Below are positions 53,290 to 62,062 of a DNA stretch of 64,000 bases, piece after piece. The notes beneath the pieces were generated by a model. That model had not been told where the DNA came from. It made no database searches and was given only the letters and a program-made list of their open reading frames with translations. The position numbers and the translations under genes are program-made. This stretch comes from Hetaerina americana (Eukaryota; Arthropoda; Insecta; Odonata; Calopterygidae), in NCBI GenBank assembly GCA_022747635.1, contig JAKTNV010000007.1:8329997-8393996 (forward strand), read 5' to 3'. Positions within the stretch are counted from its first letter, which is position 1, and every line of letters begins with the position of its first letter.

Positions 53290-53379
53290 TGGGCTGACAC
53301 AATATAACACAAATAGAAAAGAATAGACACATTTAAATATGTCTATTCTTTTCAATTTGTGTTATATTGTGTCAGCCCA
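53290..53379. repeat. 90-bp palindrome of PLE-like end
   Basis: TGGGCTGACACAATATAACA runs inward to GAATAGACAC and the centre ATTTAAAT (53331-53338), then returns as its complement to TGTGTCAGCCCA. Arms of about 45 bases with two mismatches. It is followed by (TA)n at 53380. An inverted dimer of a PLE tail, shorter than the one at 38.65 kb. Confidence 0.8.
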
Positions 53380-53597
53380 ATATATATATATATATACACA
53401 TATATATACGTTCATTTATATAGAAACAGATATAAGGAAAAGGGATAGGTACACACATAAATGACGAACACTGGAGAGGTGGGGAAGGCGGAATAAAGCA
53501 GCTCACGAGAGTAAAAATATTTCCTAGACTGGGACTTAAACTCCGGATCTTTCCACTTGCCGGGCGGAGGCTCTTAACCACTTGAGCTATCCAGGAA
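53380..53597 (-). mobile_element. tRNA-derived SINE (family 4), minus
   Basis: In reverse, 53597-53520 reads TCCTGGATAGCTCAAGTGGT (a very good A box), TAAGAGCCTCCGCCCGGCAA, and CGGAGTTTAAGTCCCAGTCT (a B box with changes), folding roughly as a tRNA. A body of about 130 bases and a TA tail follow. Too degenerate in the TpsiC arm to be a working tRNA. Confidence 0.65.
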
Positions 53598-53599
53598 AC

Positions 53600-54888
53600 G
53601 TAATTTACTCTGAGATCTGCGATGCTTTATACAAGCAAGTGCCCCGATTCTTTGGCCAAGAGATAGCGTTAGGGAGCTGTTTCACCCACCAAAGGAGAAA
53701 TAGGAGGAGAGGTGAGGGGTGCGAGAGAAATGGAAGGAGGCCAGGGGAAGGGGAGAACGGGAGGCGGAGGAGGGGTGAGAGGAATGGTTGGGGAGAGGAG
53801 AGGCTAGAGGGAAGCGGAGATAGGGAAGGAGTGTGAGGGAGGAGGTGGAATTGATACAAAATCGGAAAAGAAAACAATCTGCTCACCACAGCTGTTGCAA
53901 CATCCGAGACCCCGGTTTCAACTTCAAAGTCGTGAACAAGACCCTGCAAGTCGGAACAAAGACCACACACACCAAAACTCATGTGGAATAACAAAGCATT
54001 TACCTCTCCAATATGCATCGATTCCACAAAGTGACGATTCGGACCTCTCATTGGTGAACGACAATGAGGCCCGGATGCTGATAGGCCATACAGAGCCAAA
54101 TTAATGCCATTTCAAGTTTTTAATTCTCTAAGGCTATCGGATGTGGGAAGGGACCCTAGGATGGAAAAATTGTAGTACTGGTTGAAGGGGGTTTTATGAT
54201 GGGAAGCATGTTTAGGGATGTGGAGACCCTCGGACGGGGAGAAGGGATTGCACGAGGCGCGGTGGTTGTTAATCCTAAGGTTCAGGGGTGTGGAACATTG
54301 GCCTATGTAAAAGGCCGAGCAGAAGATTCCAGAAGATAGGTTGGAAGATAAACCACATTCTTGGAAGTGCAAGAGGAGTGGGGGAAGGGCGGGAGAGAGT
54401 TAAAAGGGCGGATGACGTAGGGTGGAGTGGTGAAAATAGGGCAGGTTTTACATCTTCCTCGATGACATGGAGGGGGTATGGCTCTGGGGGTGTAATGGGA
54501 TTTTGAGAGCGGCCTGGTGGATTTGATGATATCTGCTAGGTTGGCGGGCCGTTTGAAGGTGACAAAGGGGCATTTGGGAAGAAGGTTGGAGGAAGTGTTG
54601 TGATTTTTGAGGATGGGGAATAGGTCTTTGAGGATCAATTCGAGGGACTGAATGCCTGAGAAGTAGGTAGTACAGATTGAGAGAGGCTGGGAGTCTGTGG
54701 TTGAGGCAGGCTTGAGGGCGTCGGATTGTTTGAGTATTTTTTTATGGAGGAGAGAATCTGGCTATACTCGTTGGAGGAGGGAGTGGTGAAGGTTGTTGAG
54801 GTATTTGTTAAAGGATTCGAGATGGTTGCAAATGCGGTGATCGCGGATAGAGAGGGAGTATGGGAGGGGAGGCAACTGCTGCCAATTC
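53600..54888 (-). mobile_element. Penelope-like element B (minus)
   Basis: 5'-truncated at 54888 next to (TA)n. In reverse: SLSIRDHRICNHLESF (54850), the linker to LFPILKNHNTSSNLLPKCP (54600), VTFKRPANLADIIKSTRP, HRGRCKTCPIFTTPP, VYLPTYLLESSARPF in place of the first GIY block (deleted or shifted), FYIGQCSTPLNLRINNHRAS (54300), and TSDSLRELKT. The 3' UTR is long (53600-54110) and shares the AACTCC/CCTC-rich tract with A2, so A2 and B are tail-to-tail copies of one subfamily. Stops and at least one frameshift. Confidence 0.82.
54112..54372 (-). pseudogene. PLE B GIY-YIG domain
   Basis: An open piece of 86 codons with FYIGQCSTPLNLRINNHRAS, then FSPSEGLHIPKHASHHKTPF and a YYNFSILGSLPTSD end. 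The conserved arginine (LNLR) and the second motif are kept. The C-terminal LESWNWPG equivalent is missing, since the frame ends at RELKT. Confidence 0.75.
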
Positions 54889-54897
54889 CGGTATATA

Positions 54898-54945
<48 letters not shown>
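54889..54945. repeat. (TA)n microsatellite
   Basis: TA tract separating PLE B's truncated 5' end from PLE C's 3' tail. Confidence 0.93.
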
Positions 54946-54946
<1 letters not shown>

Positions 54947-55057
54947 CACTTTTTGAAAGTCTCACGGACGTGAATAATAATGTATAACACTTAGCACTAG
55001 TGGACACAGACAAAAACACAGAAACACACAAAAAAGAGACTCACTATTTTTCGAATT

Positions 55058-55085
55058 TTCGGTGGTCGTTACCACCTTTATCAAG
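55058..55085 (-). ncRNA. Hammerhead-like motif in PLE C tail
   Basis: In reverse: CTTGATAA, A, GGTGG, TAACGA, CCACC, GAAA. The stem is perfect (5 bp) and GAAA follows directly. The first box departs from CTGANGA (extra T; G8 to A). The corresponding motif at 39056-39028 is TTTGATGA. Confidence 0.35.
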
Positions 55086-55258
55086 GAAGAGAGGCACAGA
55101 ACTGAAGGGAATACGAGGGCTGGAGCGATGGATGGAAGGGGAAGGTGGGGAGAGAATTCCGAAGGGACGGGTTTGGAGGGGCAGCGTTAGAAGGGTGGGG
55201 AAAATGTAGAAGGTGATTGGGATGGAAGGGGGATGCAAATATAATTGGAGCAGGGTAA

Positions 55259-56531
55259 TTAATTCCTAATATTGATTCCTGGCCAATTCCAGGACTCCAA
55301 GAGCCAGATGAAGGATTGCTCTAATGTTTTTTGTTTCAGAGGAGGATCAGAGGGTGGGAGGGATGCTATGATGGATACACTATAGCATTTATCAAATAGA
55401 GTGTTGTGTTGGGAGGCGTGTTTGGGGATAGGGAGCATATCAATTAAGGAAGAGTTTTTGCATGAGGCTCGGTGGTTGTTGATTCTGATATTGAGGGGTG
55501 TGGTGCACTGCCCAATATAATAGGCAGGGCAAAGTTGGCACTTCAGAAGGTACACTATATTGCTAGATGTGCAAGTAGAGGAGGGAATTGGTGGGAGAAA
55601 GTTAAAAAGCGGGTGGGAGAGGGATGGGATTTTGGTTTTGAAAATAGGGCATGTTTTGCATCTGGGTTTATTGCATGGCGTGGGAGTGGTTTGAGGACGG
55701 GTTGGGGATTTAAGGAGTGGATTAGTTGATTTGAGGAGATCGGATAGGTTGGCGGGGCGTTTGAAGGTAACTGAGGGGCATTTGGGAAAAAGGTTGGCGG
55801 TGGCATTATGATGTTTTAGGATAGGGTAGAGCTCTTTTAGGATTGATCGTAGAGATCCTAAGCCCGGGAAGTATGTTGTGCAAATTGAGAGAGGGTGGGG
55901 TTCCGCGGTGGAGGATGGTTTGGGAGTGTACGCATGTTTTCGGATTCTTTTGTTCAGGAGGGATTCGGGATAACCTCGTTTGAGGAGGGAACAGTGTAGA
56001 CTTGAAAGGAAATTATCAAGGGAATCAGGGTCATTGCAAATTCTGTGTCCTCTTATGGACAGGGAGTAAGGAATGGAGCGTTTTGTGTGATATGGGTGGC
56101 AACTATTGTAGTATAGGTATTGCTGTTTGTTTGTGGGTTTAATATGTACAGAGGTGTGAAATGTTCGGTTTCTTAATGTTAGATTTATATCCAGGAAGGG
56201 GATTTGGGAGGAAGAAACTGTAGAACTGAAGGAGAGAGAGGACGAAGCATTTAGGTCGGAAATGAAAGCTTTCAGGGAATCGGTACCGTGTGGCCAGAGG
56301 AGGAAGATATCATCGATGTATCTGAGCCACAATAGAGGTTTCAGTGGTTGTTTTGACAGGAATTTCTTCTCTGCGAGCCCAAGAAAGAGGTTTGCATAGG
56401 AAGGGCTGAACCTGCTACCCATGGCACAACCCTTGATTTGTAAGAGGAATTTATCGTTCAAGGAAAAGGAGTTGCGGGTGAGGATGAACTCGGAAAGACT
56501 AAGGAGAAAATCTGTGCTGGGTATGTGTGGC
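55259..56531 (-). CDS. PLE reverse transcriptase-GIY-YIG endonuclease, long open frame
   Basis: Open for about 424 codons from the inversion junction to a natural stop, with no frameshift. Order: FLLSLSEFILTRNSFSLNDK (RT fingers end), GCAMGSRFSPSYANLFLG, LRYIDDIFLLWP (catalytic aspartates), FLDINLTL, SLSIRGHRICN thumb, linker with VTFKRPANLSDLLKSTNP, CNKPRCKTCPIF cysteines, then the GIY-YIG nuclease NIVYLLKCQLCPAYYIGQC, TTPLNIRINNHRAS with its catalytic arginine, and LEQSFIWLLESWNWPG. In a complete PLE the nuclease nicks the target and the RT copies RNA there. The N-terminal third is missing, so the protein cannot be functional here, but this is the best-preserved PLE coding sequence in the window. 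Confidence 0.85.
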
Positions 56532-56638
56532 CACTATGGATGCAACATCCCTATACACATCGATTCCCCACTCAGAAGGTCTCTCCGCTCTCAAACATTA
56601 CCTCTCCCAACGCCCTGAGCCACACATACCCAGCACAG

Positions 56639-56640
<2 letters not shown>

Positions 56641-56699
<59 letters not shown>
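56641..56699. repeat. (TA)n microsatellite
   Basis: About 58 bases of TA bordering the inverted 5' end of PLE C. Confidence 0.93.
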
Positions 56700-56702
<3 letters not shown>

Positions 56703-58164
56703 TAAAGCTCTAATGAGTCGCGCCAGTGATACGCACATGATATAAGTTTTGGCTCAGTCGTTTCCCTATGGTTCTTCTTTAGATTGGTTGCTTGAACCCC
56801 TCTCTAATCCCTTCCACGCTCTGTCGAGTTTTAATTCTTTTCCCGTCCTCGATGGCGCTCGTGCTCCACCTCCTGATTTCGATGGCCTTCCCCTTACGGC
56901 CGTCTTCATCGACACGCTTCCAGTAGTTGAAGCCTCTGTGCCGTCACTAATTCATCTGCCTGCCTATTCATTCATGATGGAATATGGTGTGGAATCACTT
57001 CACGGCCCGTTTCCGTCAAATTGTTCCCCGTGATGTTGAGACCACAGGAGAAAGAACATACACTCTACTATTCTATCTTTCTCACTGAAATTTGGGTCGT
57101 ACAATATTCTGCGGGAAAGAAATTGAGTGTTCTTTGCAATATCTCTTCCTCATGTCGTGCCCCCTTCACCTCTTTTAAGTCTTGCGTCTAATTATGCCAG
57201 TAAATGTTCAGCTGTTTCTCATTTTTCCTGCATCCACTTTGTCTCCAGCATCCGCCGACATTGGGGACGTCATATGTCGTGAGGTCCGAATACGCAAATC
57301 CCTCTTTGACCTCAGCAGAGAGCCCGAGTGTTCTTTTCACCTTCAGGAAGTGCCCCTCCACCGCGACCTCTGTTTCCATGGACTGGAGTCCGTCCCTAAT
57401 CCTCCAGTTATACCCCCCCTCTATCTATTTCTTTAACAATTTGTGGTACTCTTATGTTATTCTATGTCAAGTTTCGTGGAATCTCCATGCCATAAAATAT
57501 TAACAGAATAACAAACGTTGCTTGGCAAATGATATTTTATTTATTTGCGCTATTTCAGGCGCATATGATTGAATGGAACACTATATATAAATAACTTTGG
57601 GCATAGAATGATATTTCATCGATTTTAGAGATATTTATTGTGTCGAACCAAACCTTAATATTTTAGCTTTTTACGCTGGGGATATTCCGATAATTGCGAT
57701 TCTAAACTGTGCTAAAAAAATGGTCGATGATCTTTATTTCTCCATTTGGCCGGTCCTCATAATCTTCCGTTTGTTTTCCACCTGGGCACCAGATTGGAGA
57801 TAAAGGAAGCTGTACTTATGATTCGCTTTGCGATTGTCAAGGTTTCAATTCCAGGAAACTCTATAATTTCTGCGCAAATGTGTGACCTCATCGTCTGTGT
57901 CCACATTTACGTTAGGTGAGCAGGATTCCGTGCGTTTGCATCAAGTAAACTTCATTTACGAGTCGCATCCCATATTTTCGCATAACATTACTCCCGCTGT
58001 CGAAGATTAATGGTTATACTTTAGGATCCACGATTAATTGATCGCAGGTTATAAAGCAACCATTGGTGAATCATTTCTGTGTTAGGGTCTGCTGTGTGCG
58101 GAACGAACTTACGGGCTTATTTCTTTCGGCATAGCGATCTTTCATATCGCCACTACAGCTCTCT
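56700..58164. other. No recognised feature
   Basis: Three short plus-strand frames (56749-57033, 57182-57436, 57204-57503) lack domains. No repeat assignment. Confidence 0.35.
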
Positions 58165-58910
58165 GTTCCCATAACTACGATGGTAAAGGAGGAAAAGTAC
58201 ATCAAAGTACAATTCTTAAGTTTCAAAATTATGTATTTATTTTTCAACATTGTCGTCCGAGGTGCACTGATTACCCTTGTTGTGTCTCTTGAGTTGAGGA
58301 AAAAAATAAATATCGCAAGGCGCAAGATTGGGAGGAGGGTTTTGTTTGTTTTCGCCTGGGACCCATCGTGCACAGATTTCACGGTATCCCAATTGTTCAA
58401 TAATGAAGCCGACTTGTTCCTTGGATATTCCAATATGGTTTGCGATACGTTTTTGAGTGATTCGCCGGTCATTTTGAATCAAATCTTCGACGAGTTTGCG
58501 ATGTTTATCGTCTGTGGCAGTGATCGGACGTCCGCTGCATGTTTCATCAACAATTATGGCTTTTCCAGGCTCCCAACCACGAAATTTTACTACCTATCGA
58601 TTTACAGAAGACCTATCAACAGCATCGTAACCATAAACAGCCTTTAAACGACGATGAATCTTAGTAGGAGTCACTTTTTCAGCAGTTAAAAATTCGATAA
58701 CAGCACGCTGTTTAACTCGCGTTGACGTAGCACTAGAACACGTCTCCATACTTCTGCTTCTCGAAATACACTGGATGAGTGTAACGACTTCAAACCTGCG
58801 TATGCATGTTATGGGGGAATGTTCCTTCCACATGCCACCGGGAGTGCTTCTCAAGGTCATTTTGTTTGTGGTCTACAAGCATGTGTGCATTTGTTTTCAG
58901 CCTACCCTCG
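58165..58910 (-). mobile_element. Mariner family F, copy F4 (minus), internally deleted
   Basis: Right end CGAGGGTAGGCTGAAAACAA (reverse, 58910). The minus strand reads MSTRVNQRAVIEFLTAEKV-like start (about 58735), VTPTKIHRRLKAVYGYDAVD, GRPITATDDKHRKL, QNDRRITQKRIANHIGISKE, GYREICARWVPG, then a jump to NLAPCDIYFFPQLKRHNKGN (third catalytic D retained) and SDDNVEK. The first two catalytic blocks are deleted. The left end is not recognisable as a TIR. It is the best family F N-terminus. Confidence 0.83.
58237..58482 (-). pseudogene. Mariner F4 transposase remnant
   Basis: 81 codons: the second helix-turn-helix (DRRITQKRIANHIGISKEQV), ICARWVPG, then directly the third catalytic block LAPCDIYFFPQLK and TSDDNVE. 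This shows the deletion junction in frame (after WVPGENKQNPPP). A frame break separates it from the N-terminal part at 58860-58594. Confidence 0.75.
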
Positions 58911-59049
58911 CATATCGGTGCTTTAAAATCGTAACAAAACAACATCGGCGTAACCGCGAAAACCTCCTCCTTTCTAGTACCTTTTTGGTTCTCAGTTGGC
59001 CGCGTAGGGGACTCTGGTTTCACCCACGATTCCACGAGAAGGAATGGGA
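58911..59049. other. No recognised feature
   Basis: Short unassigned spacer. Confidence 0.3.
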
Positions 59050-59145
59050 ATGATCGGGCTCACCCCCGCGGTGGCGTGCGGGGCGCAGTCCGTCTGATTA
59101 CAACAGTAAGCCAAGGTGTCCCGGGTGCAATTCCATGGAAATGGA
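59050..59145 (+). repeat. Possible tRNA-like relic
   Basis: GCGGTGGCGTGCGGGGCGCA (A-box-like) and GTGTCCCGGGTGCAATTCC (B-box-like with one change) are spaced like a polymerase III promoter, followed by ATGGAAATGGAAATGAAAG. It could be a SINE head or a coincidence. Confidence 0.35.
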
Positions 59146-61284
59146 AATGAAAGCGAAGCAGGAATTGGAGATTTCGAAAAAAGATTTAGGAATATTTATA
59201 TAAAAAAATAATTGTTTTTCAACAGGTGGGAAAAACACTGGCGGTCCGATTTCTAGGCGAAAGAATATGCGTAACTCATTTTATTTATGCTCCTTTAGTT
59301 GAATTACTGAAACGACTTTATCTTTTAATTTTATTCGTGCATTTTTACATATTATTTGGATGAAAATTACGTTCCTAGTAAATTCATACACGACCTTATC
59401 TTCTTTCGAGAGTGCCGCGGAAATGCCTGAGGGGGGGGGGGGAAGTGAGTCGTTCGGTGTAAGCATTTTTGGGAGAACCATTCACTCGTCACAATTTCAT
59501 TTTACACTTGCCATCGATAACTAATAGGTAAATTGTTATTCACTCGCCACGTGAACTTTTATACACAAAAGAAGAAAGAAGATAATAATTCTGTGGTGCG
59601 TGATGAAGAAGGGCGATTGCCTTGGTATTTATACTCGTTTTGGTCGCGAGGCCTGCAAATGAGGGTCATGATCAAGGGATGGCTTACTGCTCCCTACCAA
59701 ATACGACCTTCCTGTGTCTCAGGTTCAACTATTTTACGAATCAGGTGGCGGTTGTAGTTCGAATATTCCCCGACCGAGGCGCCGGCATTTGGGGATATGT
59801 ACGTGTATACTTATCGAGAAGTAGCGATTTCTACTCGTGACGAAGAGTCCCTTTCCAGGAAGAAATATAATCTCTAAAAAACGTCGGCCGCCGATCTGGT
59901 TAATGTCAATATTGATACTCCAGTTTCTCGCCTGTTTCGGAAATATCGATATATTTCATCGAACGGCAGAAACAATTGCGCTTCCTGTTCCTTTCATTTC
60001 GTTCCCATGGAAACCTGCGAGCGTATGTTGCCTCCCAAGGGTAAAACCGATCCTGCGACCGACGATTTAAGGATTAATTCGATCCTGGTCAAACCGGAGT
60101 TGATGGCGAACATGAGAGACGCGAGATGCTGTTGTGAATGCAGAATTAGTGGAAACTATTTTTTAAAAAATACGCTGCTGCATATCACGTAAATTATTTC
60201 GTAATATTGCATTTAGATTCTCTTCCATATGCATAAACTTCCCACCATTCCCTGTCGAAGTGTGTCAGATTTGAAATTTTCCCCAGGGACTTATACCCAT
60301 TTAATAATTTCCTCCATATTATACTAGCGATTTCCTTTCGCCTTTGCAACATTCAGGCATGGTTTCATATCTGTGTCTTGGTCCTCCTGGGGAAAAAAGA
60401 TTTATGAGAATAGATTTACTATTCACGCCGCAACCACCATGATTGATTTGCTAAGCGTACGCCGCGACGGGCCACCAGTGGTACATTTGCTTCGCCACCT
60501 GGCCAATCGGCAATTTAGCGCATATTCCCTTCACCCCCCACCACATAACCCCCTCTCCCACCCTTCCACCCATCCCTAACATCCCCCTTCGTCCCTCATT
60601 GGTATGCATTCCTCCTCGCTGGGGCTGAGCATCGGAATCCCAAGCGGACGAATGCCTTCTTGTACGAATTTGCTCAGCGTGAATGGAACAAATCCCTTCG
60701 CCCGTTGTCATTCGGGGCACGCCCGGGGCGAACTTCGTGGGCCGCTCGCCCCTCGCTCGGCCAGGGGGAGGCGGAGGGGAGGAATGGAGATGTGTGCATT
60801 CCCACCGCGATTATCGCCCGTCTTCTATTTTATCTTGAGGCGCGGTTGCCTGGAATAACGGTTTGTGTAAATGGATAGAGGGGGGCAAGGGGGCGATGGG
60901 TTTTTGGGCGGTCCATTCCGAACGCGCAGGGCCGGCCGTATACAGATTCGTAGATCACCGTGGAGGGAGAGGTCCCGCGGAGTTCCCGCAGGACTGGAGT
61001 TCCTTGGGCTCGAACGCGCGGGTTATTACAATATTTTTCTTGGAGAAAATCTCTCATTTGACTTCGGAGCGAAAATTGTAAAAATGCAATATGCGGTCGT
61101 TCTCGCATATGTTGTCTCTTATTTATTTTTCAAAGAACCAATTCACACATTTTAGGTGAGGGCTTCAAGGTTTTGACCATAGAACATGATTTCATACGCA
61201 CAATCGGGAAACATTTTTTGTAAATGCGAGTGTTATTGTGCTCGTCCGTTGTATCCTTGAATCGTGCTGCTCATCCCTTGTGTC
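59146..61284. other. No gene; GC-rich island 60.6-61.0 kb, poly-G at 59.43 kb
   Basis: Frames on both strands in the GC-rich part are artefacts by composition. A 13-base G run lies at about 59430. No repeat family assigned. Confidence 0.35.
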
Positions 61285-61345
61285 GGAAGTAGTCTGGTGT
61301 GGAATCACCCGCTGCCACTCATCCCAGCGGCAGCTGGCAAGCTAC
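61285..61345 (+). mobile_element. CR1/L2-type LINE extreme 3' end
   Basis: GTAGTCTGGTGTGGAATCAC, CCGCTGCCACTCATCCCAGC and GGCAGCTGGCAAGCTACC; diverged, 60 bases. Confidence 0.6.
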
Positions 61346-61375
61346 CACGTTCACATTAATATATGTATACACCCG

Positions 61376-61405
61376 TGTATATATATATGTGTGTGTGTGT
61401 GTATG
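61376..61405. repeat. TA/GT microsatellite
   Basis: TATATATATATGTGTGTGTGTGTATG just before the SINE head. Confidence 0.85.
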
Positions 61406-61672
61406 TGTATGGAGTGGCGGTAGTCCAAGGGTAGAGCTTGGTACTACTGACCGGAGGGCCCGGGTTCGATTCCCGGGCAAGGCACTCTGGGCACCCTCAG
61501 CTCCTCCCAAGCTATGTGATTTTTCGGTTACCAGATCTTCCTGGGAAACCATAGCCGCCACAGAGAAAGGAACTCGCCCCACTTACCCTGATGTGTGAAT
61601 TTCACACGCCGTGTAGAACTTAGTACTGGGTGTATTCTACCATCACTTACCAAACCGACCTTCGGGTTGATC
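61406..61672 (+). mobile_element. tRNA-derived SINE (family 1), plus, copy 3
   Basis: The most complete head: GTGGCGGTAGTCCAAGGGTA (A box), GAGCTTGGTACTACTGACCG, GGGTTCGATTCCCGGGCAAG (perfect B box, 61461-61480). The body runs through GATTTTTCGGTTACCAGATC and CACTTACCCTGATGTGTGAA to AAACCGACCTTCGGGTTGAT. The final CTGTGTTTATGGTT is missing; the sequence continues straight into an RTE 3' fragment. Confidence 0.88.
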
Positions 61673-61972
61673 CAAGTGATGGTGGGTCAGGAGAGGGGAT
61701 TTCTCGGGATAATTCTAAGGAGACAGAAAAAATGGATGCAAAGCATATTGTTTGGCAATGAGATGTTCGAACGAGAAAGGGTAGGAATAGGTTGTATTGT
61801 ATAGTAGGGTGGTTGTACGGTATGAAGTGAATAAGGAAGTATACGGCGATGAGGAGGGACATTGTTGAAGAGTAGGATGTAGGGCTGTGTTTTTTAGGGA
61901 TGAAAAGATATTTATTTGGTAGCAGTGTCCATTAAAAATCTACCTTAACCAGTAGATTGCCTATGTAATAAC
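61673..61972 (+). mobile_element. RTE-type LINE 3' end
   Basis: Begins GTGATGGTGGGTCAGGAGAG (VVGQERGFLGIILRRQKKWM reading), then the 3' UTR with GGTAGCAGTGTCCATTAAAA and ATCTACCTTAACCAGTAGAT. A truncated divergent copy, fused to the SINE. Confidence 0.75.
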
Positions 61973-62001
61973 ATGCACATCTCTGTGTATGTGTGTGTGT
62001 G

Positions 62002-62062
62002 TAGTCTGGTGTGTAATCATCCTCTGCCACTTACCCTTGCGGTGGCTTGCAGGGTGACGAGT
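62002..62062 (+). mobile_element. CR1/L2-type LINE extreme 3' end
   Basis: GTAGTCTGGTGTGTAATCAT, CCTCTGCCACTTACCCTTGC, GGTGGCTTGCAGGGTGACGA; 60 bases, preceded by a GT repeat. Confidence 0.7.

Larger units (their letters stand above)
54946..56640 (-). mobile_element. Penelope-like element C (minus) with inverted 5' end
   Basis: Reading the minus strand: RT from 56531 downwards through GIY-YIG to the stop at 55259, a 3' UTR, hammerhead-like motif (55085-55058), and tail ending at (TA)n. The outermost 5' part (56531-56640) is inverted: on the plus strand it encodes TMDATSLYTSIPHSEGLSAL and KHYLSQRPEPHIPSTD, which belongs just upstream of the RT segment. A 21-nt sequence is present in both orientations (56510-56530 and 56620-56640). 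This is the structure expected of a twin-primed 5' inversion. (TA)n lies on both sides. Confidence 0.88.
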
